From the NCBI RefSeq assembly GCF_003576645.1, contig NC_044930.1, forward strand, positions 23,448,101 to 23,512,100: a stretch of 64,000 nt of DNA, written 5' to 3'. The notes under the pieces are model-generated. The model ran no database searches. It was not told where the DNA came from and saw only the letters and a list, made by a program, of their open reading frames with translations. The position numbers and the translations under genes are program-made. Shown here one piece after another: positions 22,712 through 35,400 of the stretch. Positions within the stretch are counted from its first letter, which is position 1; each line of letters opens with the position of its first letter. This stretch comes from Ipomoea triloba. Lineage: Eukaryota > Streptophyta > Magnoliopsida > Solanales > Convolvulaceae.

Positions 22712-23025
22712 AATAAAGAATCATGAGTGTTTCAAACAAAATTTTTAATTTTATTTAAAATAATTTTTTTTAAAACGTTATTGTTTAAACGCGATATTTT
22801 ACTTTAAAAAGTTAAATAATTTGTCTGACACTTGTTAAAGCATAAATATAATGCGGACCATTATTCATATTACGATGTGGACAATGAATAAATGTTCATT
22901 TTTAATATATGGAAGATACACTATTCGTACTAAAAGTTATTATTTGGTAGTATAACAAATAATAAACATTCGGTACTCAATTAATGTATCTTCAAAAAAT
23001 ATTTGGTAGTTCTCATGTGATTAGG

Positions 23026-23030
<5 letters not shown>

Positions 23031-23083
<53 letters not shown>
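23031..23083. repeat. (TA)n microsatellite
   Basis: About 53 bp of pure TA dinucleotides. Confidence 0.95.
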
Positions 23084-23090
<7 letters not shown>

Positions 23091-24650
23091 TGTATGTAAT
23101 GTCAATGGTCAGCTTTTAGTATAATGATTTCTTTTTACTTCATTTGATGTTTTCATGACTATAAGACTAATCCAGATTTAATATGGATTGTACTTTGACT
23201 CTTACTCTGGAGAAAGTATGGCCTCGAGCTTTTTAGCATTGCAATCCCAAATTATTGAGTTTAAATTCCTTTTACTTGAATTACTTAGATTGTAAAATAA
23301 TAGAGTTAGTTTTAGTTTTACCTTTACAATTGTTATGTTTTTTTTTTTTTTTTTCACTTCTAGTCCTATAATTTTAAATTGTCTAAATTTGAAAATTAAA
23401 CATATCACGTTTAATATTTTGAGAACAAAATTTAGTACTGGATAAGGAATAAATTAAAGGTTTAAGCTTTTAAAAGTTTAAGTATTGAATATGATTTATT
23501 TTGAAGTTGATGATGAAAAGTGAAAAAGAAAAAAGAAAAAAGTAATAATCAGACAATTAGCAACTAAGGAAGAAAGCTCATGCTCAGCGCTTCCATCCTC
23601 TCACATAATTTTAGCAATAGCCTCCAAGTCCACTCCAGTTCTACTAATTCAAAGCCTCCATCTCACGAACTGAAAAATCTTTCATAAGTCTCTAAAATTT
23701 AAAATTTTACTGTAAAATTATTATGGCATCCCCAATAAAAATTTTTGGTGTAATTTCTGGAAAAAAAAAAAAAAGAGAGGCTTATATAGAAGAGAGAGTG
23801 TGAGAAAAGAAAATTTTTGGGTCTTTGCATAAGGAGGAGTTTTTGAACTAAGCGTGTGGATTTGCATGGAGAAATGACAATGTCTATTTGCGCGCGCATC
23901 TTACGCACTTTACACGCTCAGTGCACGCGCCCCCTAAGCACATAAAGGCTTATGTTTTGTTTTATTTTATTTTATTATTTTTTCTCTGTCAAACTTGCTT
24001 CTTTTATTTTATTTTTTTTTTCTTTTTCTCCTTCTCATCTTTTCTTTTTTAGTCACACATGTAAAAACTCTTAAAAATTTACAATTATTGAGGATGTTCT
24101 TAATTAAACTAGTTTTAGTGACCAATCCGGTGATCCATCTCTCCCAATGGCCTCAAATGATGCTCCTGTCCTAGCCAAACCCGATGCTGTTTTCTTTGCC
24201 GCATTAATTAATCACTAATAATGATGCTTATTATTTACATAATAATAATGATTAAAAATAAGTCACATACAGCGAAACCAAACACAAGGAGCAAGACAGC
24301 TGAAAAGTCAACAATTTGTTTGTTTAACAATTTTTCTAACAAATTAAAAAGTGGCACTTCTAGTACACCTACTAGAAGATTCTTTATAATTAGTTATCAG
24401 AATAAAAGTGTTAATTTTGGATCATTTAGGGACAACATAACTTTAGACTGTGATGTTTGGCCATAGTGCTGTTTTTGGTCCCACCATCTCAACTAAGTAC
24501 TATCATATGATTGTCTATGAAGAAAATGAGGATTGTGTTTTCAACCTTTTATTATTCAACCATATATAAATCCTCCAAAACCCTAAAAATTTAAGTACAA
24601 ATCTCATTCTTCAAAATTTGTTTAATCCTACATATAACATTCTTCTGTTA

Positions 24651-24689
<39 letters not shown>

Positions 24690-24966
24690 GATATATTAAA
24701 TATAATATATCTATAATATATATAAAGGAAGTTGTAAAAGAGGAACAAAAGAAAAACTTGTGTATTCAAAGAATGAATTTTTCCTTAACAATTTGCATAC
24801 TAAGTACATAGCTATTCTATGAACAAATACTACATTGTAACAGAATCAGTAGTACTCAAAAAAGTACAGTAGCTATTTACAGGGAAAGATGAAAATAAGA
24901 ATGCTGAAATTTTGCCCATGAACATACTTTGTGCTCCGCATACTGCTATAATCAAGGGCACACCCC
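23084..24966. other. AT-rich intergenic DNA
   Basis: No gene is supported on either strand. Notable items are T and A homopolymers (23,337-23,355; 23,760-23,774), a CG-rich word cluster CGCGCGC near 23,891, and a (TTA)n tract at about 24,652-24,688. Confidence 0.5.
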
Positions 24967-25050
24967 CTATGCCATGCATAACCCACGTATTGCTTTCTAA
25001 CAAACTAATTACTACTTAGTTTAACAATTATAATAATAATAATATTATAA
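24967..25050. repeat. Left copy of an 84-bp direct repeat flanking a nested copia/CACTA block
   Basis: The sequence from CTATGCCATGCAT through a TAA/TTA-rich end is repeated with a few mismatches at 31,228-31,310, on the far side of the nested insertion. It abuts the RNase H end of the copia relic, so it could be LTR-derived. Confidence 0.65.
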
Positions 25051-25079
25051 CATTATTATATTGTCTCTTTTAAACCAAA

Positions 25080-26880
25080 TTAGATATATTGGTCATCCCA
25101 ATATCCTTCTTCAAATTGAGAAATGTCTCCAGTCTTTAAAGGCTTTGCAAAAATATTTGCAACTTGACATTCACTTGAACAATACTCAATATTGATTTGT
25201 TTTTCAGCAACCAACTCTCTGATTTTGTGATACTTGATATCAATGTGTTTGCTACGACCAACAAAGACAGGATTCTTGGACAACGAAATTGCAGACTTGT
25301 TGTGATAGAGAATAGTCGTAGGTGCTTCCTGCTTGTGTTGTAAAAACTCTATAATTCTTCTCAACCAAATTGTCTGAGTAGCACAATTTGCTGTTACAAT
25401 ATATTCTGCTTCTACGGTTGAAAGTGCTACAATCTGCTGTTTCTTTTGAAGACAAAGAAAATATGGGTGAACCAAGACAGAAGGCATATTCTGATGTGCT
25501 TTTTCTGGTCTCAATATCTCCAACGCAATCAAAGTAAAATATTCCATCATTACTCGTACCTTTGACATATCTCAGAATTCGCTTTGTTGCAGCCCAATAA
25601 TGTGATTCTTTTGGTTCCTCCATGAATCTGCTAAGTATTCCAACTCCAAAAGAAATATTCGGCCTTGTTGCCACCAAATACCTCAAACTTCCCAATTAAG
25701 CTTTTATAAGTTGTAACATTCACATTCTTACCACACTCATCTTTAGGCACATTTAACTTTTCAGCTACCGGAGTTAAAACTGGTTTGGAGTTTTCCATTT
25801 TAAACTTTTTCAAAATATCAGCAGCATATTTCTTTTGTGAAATAAATATTCCACTATCTAACTGAACAATCTCAAAGCCATTTGACATACAAAGTATGTT
25901 CATGAGGACATCTCATAAAACCACTTTCAATAAAATATAAGTCAATGCAACCATACCATGCCCTAGGCGCCTGTTTTAAGTCATATAAGCCTCTTTTCAA
26001 CTTGTACACTTTATGTTCCTCCCTTTTCTTCACAAATCCTGTAGGTTGCTCAACATATATTTCTTCTTCAAGAAAACCATTCAAAAAGCAAACTTAACAT
26101 CCATTTGATGCAATTTCCAAGTATTTTGAGCAACAAGAGAAATAACCATTCAAATTGTATCAAGTCTACTTACTAGAGCAAAACCTCAAAATGATTAGTA
26201 CATGGTTTCTGCTTGTAGCCTTTTGCTACCAACTGTTCTTTAAAACGGTCAATTTCTTCATTTGACTTGTATTTCGTTCTGCAAACCCACTTTACTCCAA
26301 TTGGTTTTTTTTGGAGGTAAAATATGTTAACACACAGGTACTATTCTTTTCAATGGCACAAATCTCCTCATCCATTGCCTTAAGCCAATGAGTTTCTGTA
26401 GCAGTCTCCTCAAATGATAGAGGGTCACAATCTACAAAATGAGTAAATTGAACAATCTCTTCATTAGATAGGTAATTATCATGACCTAAAACCTAATCTT
26501 GTAAGCGAACTAGTAAGTGGCGCTCGCGTTGAGATAATCGAACTGATGACTCTTGTTGTGAAGGAGACTAGAAATTATTTGGAACCGGTTGCTCATCAAC
26601 AATATTTTCAACCACAGGAGTAACAACTAACCTTTCATCTTTAGCTAACCAATCCCAGGCACCATATTCATCAAAAGTGACATCACGACTTATAACAACC
26701 TTTTTAGTTTTGAGATTGTATAGTCTATAAGCCTTTGAAGCGTCACTATAACCAATGAATATACACTTCTCACCTTTATCATCCAACTTATTTCTCAATT
26801 AATCTGACACATGTGCATATACCAAACATCCAAAAACCTTGAGATCTCGTATAGAGGATTTTTCCCACTCCAAGCTTCCT
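25080..26880 (-). pseudogene. Ty1/copia pol pseudogene, 3' part (RT and RNase H)
   Basis: Read on the minus strand from 26,798 the relic shows the C-terminal integrase region (LRNKLDDKGEKCIFIGYSD and VISRDVTFDEYGAWDW), then RT ([33 protein letters not shown]; 26,084-25,872), the connection region (SGIFISQKKYAADILKKF; 25,903-25,631), and RNase H pieces (STVEAEY; KHIDIKYHKIRELVAEKQ; 25,695-25,080). The RT core containing YVDD is missing between HTLYVK and the SGIFISQ segment, so an internal deletion has removed the active site. Several frameshifts are present. The rest of integrase lies beyond the CACTA-like insertion at 31,113-31,290. Confidence 0.85.
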
Positions 26881-29800
26881 CACACTACTACAAAATTGAC
26901 TATATAAGTATAACTTTAAACTACACCTCTTAAAAGACGTGTAGTGGATTCTCAATAATAATAAAAAATTTAAAAAAATTAAAAAGACACTACTTTTCGC
27001 GGCACCAACCGAGATCGGGTGCTGCGAAAAGTAAATTATTATTTTAATAATTTACATTCCGTGGCACCCGGTCTCAGTAGGTGCCACGGAAAGTCAAGGA
27101 AAATTTTAAATAAATAAAAACATACATGCTCGCCATTTTCGCATTTCCTCTCCTCCGCCGAATATTCAAGGGTTCCTTTCAGCGAGATCGACCACATCTC
27201 CTCCAATCCTCCATCTTCTCAGCGAGATCGACCAAGTTTTGTCGCTCCCTCTCTCTCGAGAAGTCTCAGCGTAGCTTTCACCGCTTTATCGCTCTCTCTC
27301 TCGCGCGAACGACCGACCACCGCTCTGTATCTCTGCCTGCGCCTGACTGCCCAGCTCGGCTTCGTCTACAACTGTCACTGGATTCCCGACTCCGTCTATA
27401 GTTTTCACCCTCAGGTTCGATGTTCTCACTGGTCGCACACCCTTTCTATAAACCATTTTAACCCTAATTCTCAATTTAGAAAATCAATTGTATTCTTTCT
27501 GCTTCCGCTTTCCTGGAGACTTGGAGTTCCTACGGCTGCGACAAGGATATTGAGCGAGGCAGCGGCGACCAACTGGTGAGGACCTCGATTGGTGGCGGGG
27601 AGGCGGCGATCGACCAGCGAGGAAGCAGCGGTGGTGTAGATAGGTATGCCTTACTTCTTACTCTTGTAGTCTATCTGTTGCAGCTTGTGGAGGTGGTGTA
27701 AAATGGCAGGAATGTTATTTCTTTTCATGTGAAGTGGATTAAGTGATTTCACATTGAATATTTGTAATTTTAAACAAGATATGTGTTTCCTTCCATGTTT
27801 CATTTTCTTCCTATATGTGGATTTGTGCAATTTGGTATTACTTCATTCAGTAGTTCATAATTTTGGGTGATTTGTAATAGATTCCTAGTTGGTGAGGATG
27901 TAGCTTGGCATATGAAGAATGAGAACTAATTATTTGGTTCAGTTGGAGAAGATAACTATCTACGTATATGTGATGTATGCACTCCAGTTATCAAACAGTA
28001 GAAGTCAGTACTATATCTGGAATACATTACGATACTTGTTCGTTCAAACTGTAGTATATCTTTAGTTTTTGTTTTATAGATAAAAACAATCATATGCCTA
28101 AAACATGCCAGGGCTTGTAGAGTCTGTCAACCTGAAAACATATGGATAATATTTCCTTTGATTTTCAGTGGGAAACATATATTTTCTATGTGTATTTATC
28201 TGTATTTGTGTGATAAGTTGGTAAAAGAAGATTTTGAGTTTGAACAATCTGCATAGCACTTGATCTAGACTAGTCTATTTGGTCGCCCAGGCTTGGCAGT
28301 GCAAGTCTATTGTCTAGTAGCTTGTAAACCAAATTAAAATTTCATTTCATGTTATATTCTTTAACTTTTATTGTTTTATTCTTTGTGACTAAATTAGTTG
28401 ATTTATATAACTTTCTTAACATTTCTTTGTTATTAATACAGGTTAACTCTCTAGCACGCATTTAATCCTATTGTAGTAAGAGGCTATTTTACTTCCCATT
28501 TTAATTCTTCATTATAATTAAGAAAATGGGAAGTAAAATAGCCTCTTACTACAATAGGATTAAATGTGTGCGAGGGAGTTAACATGTATTAATAACAAAG
28601 AAATGTTAGGAAAGTTACATAAATCAACTAATTTAGTCACAAAGAATAAAAGTATAAAAGTTAAAGAACGTAACATGAAATAAAATTTTAATTTGGTTTA
28701 CAAGCTACTAGACAATAGACTTGCACTGCCAAGCCTAAGCGACCAAATAGACTAGTCTGGATCAAGTGCTCTATGCAGATTGTTCAAACTCAAAATCTTC
28801 TTTTACCAACTTATCACACAAATATAGATAAATACACACAGAAAATATATGTTTCCCACTGAAAAGCAAAAGAAATATTATCCATATGTTTTTAGATTGA
28901 CAGACTCTACAAGCCCTGGCATGTTTTAGGCATATGATGGTTTTTATCTATAAAACAAAAACTAAAGATATAGTACTGTTTGAACGAACAAGTATCGTAA
29001 TGCATGTATTCCAGATATAGTACTGAGTACTAATGTTTGATCACTGGAGTGCATACATCACATATACGTAGATAGTTATCTTCTCCAACTGAACCAAATA
29101 ATTAGTTCTCATTCTTCATATGCCAAGCTACATCCTCACCAACTAGGAATCTATTACAAATCACTCAAAATTATGAATTACTGAATAACGTAATACCAAA
29201 TTGCACAAATCCACATATAGGAAGAAAATGAAACATGGAAGGAAACACATATCTTGTTTAAAATTGCAAATATTCAATGTGAAATCACTTAATTCACTTC
29301 ACATGAAAAGAAATAACATTCCTGCCATTTTACACCACCTCCACAAGCCGCAACAAATAGACTAGAAGAGTAAGAAGTAAGGCATACCTATCTACACCAC
29401 CGCTGCCTCCTCGCTGGTCGATCGTCGCCTCGCCGCCACCAATCGAGGTCCTCGCCAGTTAGTCGCCGCTGCCTCGCTCAATATCCTTGTTGCAGCCGTA
29501 GGAACTCCAAGTCTCCAGGAAAGCAGAAGCAGAAAGAATATAATTGATTTTCTAAATTGGGAATTAGGGTTAAAATGATTTATAGAAAGGGTGTGCGACC
29601 GGTGAGAACATCGAACCTGAGGGTGAAAACTGTAGACGGAGCCGGGAAGCCGGTGACAGTTGAAGACGAAGCTGAGCCGGGCGGTCAGGCGGAGGCAGAG
29701 ATGCAGAGCGGTGGCTGATCGTTCGCGAGAGAGAGAGGGCGACAAAGCGGTGAAAGCTACGCTGAGACTTCGCGAGGGAGAGGGAGCGACAAAACTTGGT

Positions 29801-29944
29801 CGATCTCGCTGAAAAGATGGAGGATTGGAGGAGAGGAAATGGAGGAAATGTGATTGATCTCGCTGAGAGGAACCCTAGAATATTCGTCGGAGGAGAGGAA
29901 ATGCAGAAATGGCGAGCATATATATTTTTTTTATTTAAAATTTT

Positions 29945-30903
29945 GGATAAATTACCAAAATAGTCCCTTGACTATGCCATAATGCACAAATTAGTCCTCG
30001 ACTAATAATTTTAACAAATTAAGTCCTCAACTATTCAATTTTTACTCATTTTGGTCCTCCGTCACTTTGGTTGTCAACTAAACGTTAAACCTAAGGGCAA
30101 TTTTGACAAATCACAACTCAGCTATGTTTAACGTTTGAGAAGTCAGAAATTGAGGGCACGACGAGAGAAGAAGCCCGGAGAGCTCAAGAAATGGCGAGAA
30201 TAAACCGCTAGCACGACCTTCTAATCCAAGAAAAATCAATGGCTGTCATCAAAGATGCCACCGTCATTAAGCTCATACAAAGCATCGTCGAACAACAAAA
30301 CATTCAAATCCCCACCACCGCCCCCGTTGCAGTCGATTTTCAACCGCCGCCGCCGCAGTCAAATTTCAACCCCGCCTCCGCCAATCTCCGTAGCGCCACG
30401 AGCCACCGATAACAACAACATCGAAGATGGCAACCCAAAATTGATGCAAAAACATTAAAAGTGAAAAAAACCCTTAATTTCCAGCCTAACAAACGATGGC
30501 AACCCTATGTTTTGTTGAATTCAATGAAAACAGCCCCTAATTCAACATGGAATTCAATGAAGCTCTGTATCAAACTGGAAGCTCTGTACAAAGAAAAATC
30601 TAAAATTGAAGTTTCTATGAATCCATTAGAGGCCGAAAACAGCCCAATCATGGCGCACCCAAAGCAGCAATGGCCGTCGGCGGTGCCCAGAGCAGCAGCG
30701 CCCAACCCAACAGACGATGCAGATTTCTCTTTACTGATTTGTCAAAATTGCCCTTATATTTAACGTTTAATTGACAGCCAAAATGACGGAGGACCAAAAT
30801 GAGTAAAAATTGAATACTTGAGGAATTAATTTGTTAAAATTATTAGTCGATGACTAATTTGTGCATTATGGCATAGTCGAAGGACCATTTTGGTAATTTA
30901 CCC
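29945..30903. mobile_element. Pack-MULE-like element inserted in the foldback arm
   Basis: The left end GGATAAATTACC is matched by the complement GGTAATTTACCC at the right, with inverted repeats of at least 110 bp (ATAGTCC, GTGCATTATGGCATAGTC, AGGACCAAAATGAG). The target site TAAAATTTT is duplicated exactly (29,936-29,944 and 30,904-30,912), and the opposite foldback arm shows the uninterrupted site. The interior (about 30,140-30,725) is G+C-rich and coding-like, with Pro-rich runs in open frames, unlike a normal MITE interior. This suggests a captured host gene fragment, source unknown. Confidence 0.75.
30240..30458 (+). pseudogene. Captured coding fragment inside the Pack-MULE
   Basis: Two overlapping frames are open here. 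One begins MAVIKDATVIKLIQSIVEQ at 30,240; the other starts at 30,255 and is rich in Pro, Ser and Arg (KSPPPPPLQSIFNRRRR). The base composition and codon-like periodicity contrast with the AT-rich terminal repeats. I cannot name the parent gene. It is short, has no introns and no promoter of its own. Confidence 0.35.
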
Positions 30904-31112
30904 TAAAATTTTCCTTGACTTTCAGCAGGCACCTATTGGGACCGAGTGCCGCGAAATGTAAATTATTAAAATAATAATTTACTTTTCGCAGCACCCGATC
31001 TCGGTGGGTACCGCGTAAAGTAGTGTCTTTTTTTTATTGTTGAGAATCCACTACACCTCTTTTAAGAGGTGAAGTGTAAAGTTATACTTATATAGTCAAT
31101 TTTGTAGTAGTG

Positions 31113-31290
31113 TTAGGCAGATTTTTAGATTTCAACATGAATTTCACCATATTCATGATAGATCTATTCGTCCTCTCAGCCACTCCATTTTGTTGTGGAG
31201 TGTATCTGGTTGTCACTCCATGTACTGCTATGCCATGCATGACCCACGTATTTCTTTCTAACAAATTAATTACTACTTGGTTTAACAATT
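31113..31290 (-). pseudogene. Copia integrase fragment, 5' part of the split element
   Basis: The minus-strand frame holds the integrase signature YTPQQNGVAERTNR, followed by MVKFMLKSKNLPN up to the CACTA junction. It belongs with the relic at 25,080-26,880. On the far side the frame resumes at EAWSGK, so about 28 codons normally found between LPN and EAW are missing at the insertion site. No gag, protease or 5' LTR is recognisable further right. Confidence 0.8.
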
Positions 31291-31310
31291 ATAATAATAT
31301 TATTATTATA
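31228..31310. repeat. Right copy of the 84-bp direct repeat
   Basis: Partner of 24,967-25,050. It runs into a (TTA)n microsatellite (about 31,294-31,346). Confidence 0.65.
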
Positions 31311-31312
31311 AC

Positions 31313-31346
<34 letters not shown>

Positions 31347-31349
31347 AGT

Positions 31350-31744
31350 TAATTGACAATTAACAATGCTGTCATTGATAACTATTATAAATTAATTGGT
31401 TATAGGTTTTTTGTTTACAAATTGTTTGTGATGATTGAATGGTGTATAAATGGTCATATGGTAATTGATCTCATTGCTTTAGTCCTCCATTCATACACTA
31501 TCTAAACTACAAAGAAAATATTTAAAAAAAAAAAAAAAACCTCGAAGGAGACCGAGTGCAATTCAATATAATAATAGTTAGAGATAAGTGATTACAATGT
31601 AATTCAAATATTGTGTATGAGATATACAGTATTCTCCCAAATGTCTTAGAGCAACCTCAATAGTTATGGACATTACTAGTGCGTGAAATAGGCACTAATA
31701 TATTTTTACGAACAGAACTCGTAAAAAATTCTCACTTGAAGGAG
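31350..31744. other. AT-rich spacer
   Basis: Nothing recognisable apart from a poly-A run at about 31,527-31,541. Confidence 0.5.
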
Positions 31745-32106
31745 ATAGTCATGACCACGATTCCTGTTTCGATCTAGTTCCAAAAATAGTTGATTCGAAA
31801 CCGACAGTTTCAGTTTGAACCATCGGTTCTAACAAGAAACTATTTTTCTTTTGGATAAAATTCTATGTTCTATTTTTAAAATGATCTAAATTCAACAATT
31901 AAGTTTTTCATCTAGATTTTTTTAAAAAAAAAAATTGTTATATAAAATATTTAAACTTGAATGTTAAACTTTTTTTTTTTAAAAGGGCTTGCACTTAAAA
32001 ATAGTTATATCATATTTTTTTTCTGGAGCCAGAATTAGAACCTTTTGGGTTCCGATTTGATTCTAACAGTAGACATTTCGGTTCGAACCAAACTGTGGTC
32101 ATCCCT
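31745..32106. mobile_element. Probable MITE with GGGATGACCACAG-type ends
   Basis: The left side AGTCATGACCACGATTCC is matched at the right by the complement of GGATGACCACAGTTTGG, and TTCGAACC/GGTTCnnnnC words occur near both ends. No open frame. The target duplication was not resolved. Confidence 0.4.
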
Positions 32107-32348
32107 ATAAGGATGTCCTCTTCTCTTCTTTCTCCTATCATCTATCATCTAACTCTGTAAAAATCCTATTGGGGATGTCCTTACAATCCATCTATAAATA
32201 TGAACTCTTCTATTCTTTTTACAGCACGTTTGGTTCACGGAATGAATTTGGAGAGAATAGGAATACTATTTCACATGGAATGGAATAGGTTAGGAATAGG
32301 ACATGAATTGTATTATGTTGTTTGCATGTTTGGTTCGCTGAAGAAATA

Positions 32349-32479
32349 GACTTTACAACAGAGTCCTGGATAGAGTAGGTAACTACAAAAGCTCCTATAC
32401 AATAGCTCTAACTGTAAGACCTATTCTAAGTCATACAAAATATAACAGAAACAAATAATCTTAATAATAATATAACTCA
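32349..32479 (-). mobile_element. 3' LTR of the intact copia element
   Basis: It aligns over 131 bp without gaps to 36,695-36,825, with one difference seen (CCTGGATAG versus CCTAGATAG). The outer 32 bp of the full LTR are missing here. On the minus strand it follows the stop codon and a polypurine tract GAGGGGGAG. Confidence 0.9.
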
Positions 32480-32488
32480 TACTCCCCC

Positions 32489-35400
32489 TCAAGCACAATA
32501 GGGGTGAGCTACCACATTGAGCTTGTCACGTAGTGTTCCAAACCGCAGGGCTGGTAGCGGCTTCGTGAGAATATCCGCTATCTGATCCTTCGTTGACACA
32601 AAGTTGACCTGAAAGTCCCCTGACGCTACCTTGTCACGTACGAAGTGATAGTCGATCTCGACATGTTTTGTCCTAGCGTGGAAGACCGGGTTAGCAGCGA
32701 GATAAGTGGCCCCAAGATTATCACACCACAGCGTGGCCGGTGTGCCTGTGTGTAACCCTAACTCGCGTAAAAGTGAGACAACCCAAGTGACCTCGGCAGC
32801 TACGTCAGCTAAGGCCTTATATTCCGCTTCAGTCAAGGACCTAGCTACTGTGCGCTGCTTGCGAGATACCCAAGATATGAGATTCTTGCCGAGATAGACC
32901 GCGTACCCGCTTGTAGACTTTCTGTCTACTGGACACCCTGCCCAATCAGAATCGGAGTACGCATGAATGTCACCACTGGATGATGGAGTAAGACAGAGCC
33001 CATAGTCGATAGTGCCTTTAATGTAACGTAAGACCCGTTTCAGCAAGCCCTGGTGATCCTCGGTTGGCTTGTGCATAAATTGACAGAGTCGATTAACAGC
33101 GAATGACAAATCAGGCCTTGTAATGGTTAAGTACTGCAGAGCCCCAACAATCCGACGGTACTGAGTGGGGGTGTCGACCTCGTGCTCGGAGGGGGTGACA
33201 GGTTGAGCAATTGCAGCAGGTGTGGCCAAGGCTTTACAATCAGACATGCCTGCCCTGGTCAAAATATCTCTCATGTAGCGACGCTGACTGAGTAGAAGAC
33301 CCCCATTTCGACGAACTGTTTCAATGCCCAGAAAGAAGGATGGTTGACCCAGATCCCGAATCTTGAAGGTGGTGGATAACTTGAGAAGCAAACGGTCCAC
33401 TAGAGCATTGTCATTACCCATGACGATAATGTCGTCAACATATACTAGTAAAAACACACGAGAGAGACCTGCGGTGTAGTGAAAAAGTGAAACATCGGTC
33501 TTGGACCCCGAAAAACCTGTCGATAACAGAAAATCATGGAGGCGCTTGAACCAAGCCCTGGGTGCTTGCTTGAGTCCATATAGGGAACACTGAAGAAGAC
33601 AGACATAACCCGGGTGTTGGGGATCCTCATACCCGGGTGGTTGTTTCATATAAACTGTTTCTGCTAACGCTCCATTAAGAAAGGCGTTGTGGACATCCAG
33701 CTGCCGAAGTGTCCACCCTTTAGAGATAGCTAGAGAAAATAGCATGCGTACCATGGTCGGCTTGACCACGGGACTAAAAGTATCAAAGAAGTCTTCCCCT
33801 GCAACCTGATTGTAGCCCTTAGCGACCAAACGGGCCTTGTGTCGTTCCACAGTCCCATCAGCCTTTCGTTTGGTACGAAAGACCCATTTACACCCAATTA
33901 TGTTCATGTTCGGTTGTGCTGGAATTAGATTCCAAGTAGAATTATGCAATAGGGCATTAAATTCTTGATCCATAGCCTCGCGCCATTCTGGGTGCCCAAC
34001 GGCCTGTGAATAGCAAGTCGGATCAACAGATGTATGAAGAGCATAGAATTGCTCATTAGTACCTCGAGTCATACGCCTTAAGCGCATGGAGTGTCCCCGA
34101 CCCTGGGATTGAGCACGTGATGCCTGTGTGGATTGTGCTACTGTCGGGCCTTCTGTGACCATGGGAACGAGTTCTGCCACTGTAGGCCCTTCTATGGCCA
34201 GAGGTGCACACTCAGCTGCTAAGGGTTGCGGGTGTTGAACCGCTATAGGGGCCAAGGCGGTGACCACAGCGCCTGAACCCCATGGCAAGCCAACTGGACC
34301 GCTTGACTGACATTCCTGTGTAGTAAAATCCTGAAAAGGGAAGTCAGTTTCATCAAAGCGCACATGGCGACAGATAAAGGTTTTTCCAGTTGTTAGGTCC
34401 ATGCATCGATAACCTCTAAAGGATATGGGGTAACCTAAGAACACACAGGGTGTGGAGCGATACTTGATTTTATGTCGGTTGTAGGGCCGGAGATATGGGT
34501 AGCACCTACACCCAAAGACTCGGAAGAAAGAATATGGTGGTCGTGATTTATATAGCCGGTAATATGGAGACTGAAACTGTAGGGCAGACGACGGGAGACA
34601 ATTTATAAGGTATGTTGCAGTTTCAAATGCGTAGTCCCAGTATTGCTGTGGGACCGAGCCTTCAGCTAATATAGTGAGATCGGTTTCGACAACATGTCTA
34701 TTCCGGCGCTCGACTCTACCGTTTTGCTCATGTGTGTGAGCGCATGATTGTCTGTGAGTTATCCCAAGAGACTCGAAAGTTTTATGTAGACGGTTATATT
34801 CACCGCCTAGATCGGATTGAATAGATTTGATAGAACGCGAAAACCGGCGTTCTACCATGACTCGAAACGACTCAAAAATTTTATATATGTCTGATTTTAG
34901 CCTTAATGGATAAAACCAGGTAAAGCGAGTACAGTCATCAACGAATAAAATAAAATAACGATTGCCTGAAACAGAAATAACGGGTGACGGCCCCCAAATG
35001 TCCGTGTACAACAAGTCTAGAACATTATTACTTGAAAAGGAAACCCTATCTAACGGGAACCGGCATGATTTTCCCAGCTGACACGAAGAGCATAATTTCG
35101 GCGGCGTGACTGTAGTGGTTGTGACCGGACAATTTTGGAGGATGCGCCGGAGGACCTGAACATGTGGGTGACCCAACCTACTGTGCCAGACGCTAGGTGA
35201 CGCTCGGGCACTAATAAACGCAAAATGACTTCGAGGCGAAGGCAACTTGTACAATCCTCCGACAGCGGGCCCTTTAAGAAGAACCGCTTTGGTGATGCAG
35301 TCCTTCACAACAAAATAATTTTTAAAGAATTCAAAGAACACATTATTATCAGAAGTAAATTTGTGAACAGATAATAATGGAACTGACAACGTAGGGACAT

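Larger units (their letters stand above)
26883..31112. mobile_element. CACTA-ended giant foldback element
   Basis: The ends are CACTACTACAAAATTGAC (26,883 on) and its exact complement ending at 31,112. Subterminal hairpin blocks (ACTACACCTCTTAAAAG; TTTTCGCGGCACC/GGTGCTGCGAAAAG) occur at both ends. The whole interior is one long inverted repeat: arms of about 1,626 bp (26,883-28,508) and about 1,631 bp (28,514-31,112 after subtracting a 968-bp insertion with its duplication) meet at a loop of a few bases near 28,510. No transposase is present. The arms resemble a gene 5' region (C/T-rich leader, exon-like block to about 27,640, then GTATGC). The element splits a copia integrase frame. Flanks are TCA and TTA, so the expected 3-bp duplication has one mismatch. 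Confidence 0.85.

Noticed and set aside
27126..27474. 91-codon plus and 62-codon minus frames in the left foldback arm
   Set aside because: The C/T-rich sequence looks like a 5' UTR and first exon, but the reading frames differ between the two arms, so no conserved protein is supported.
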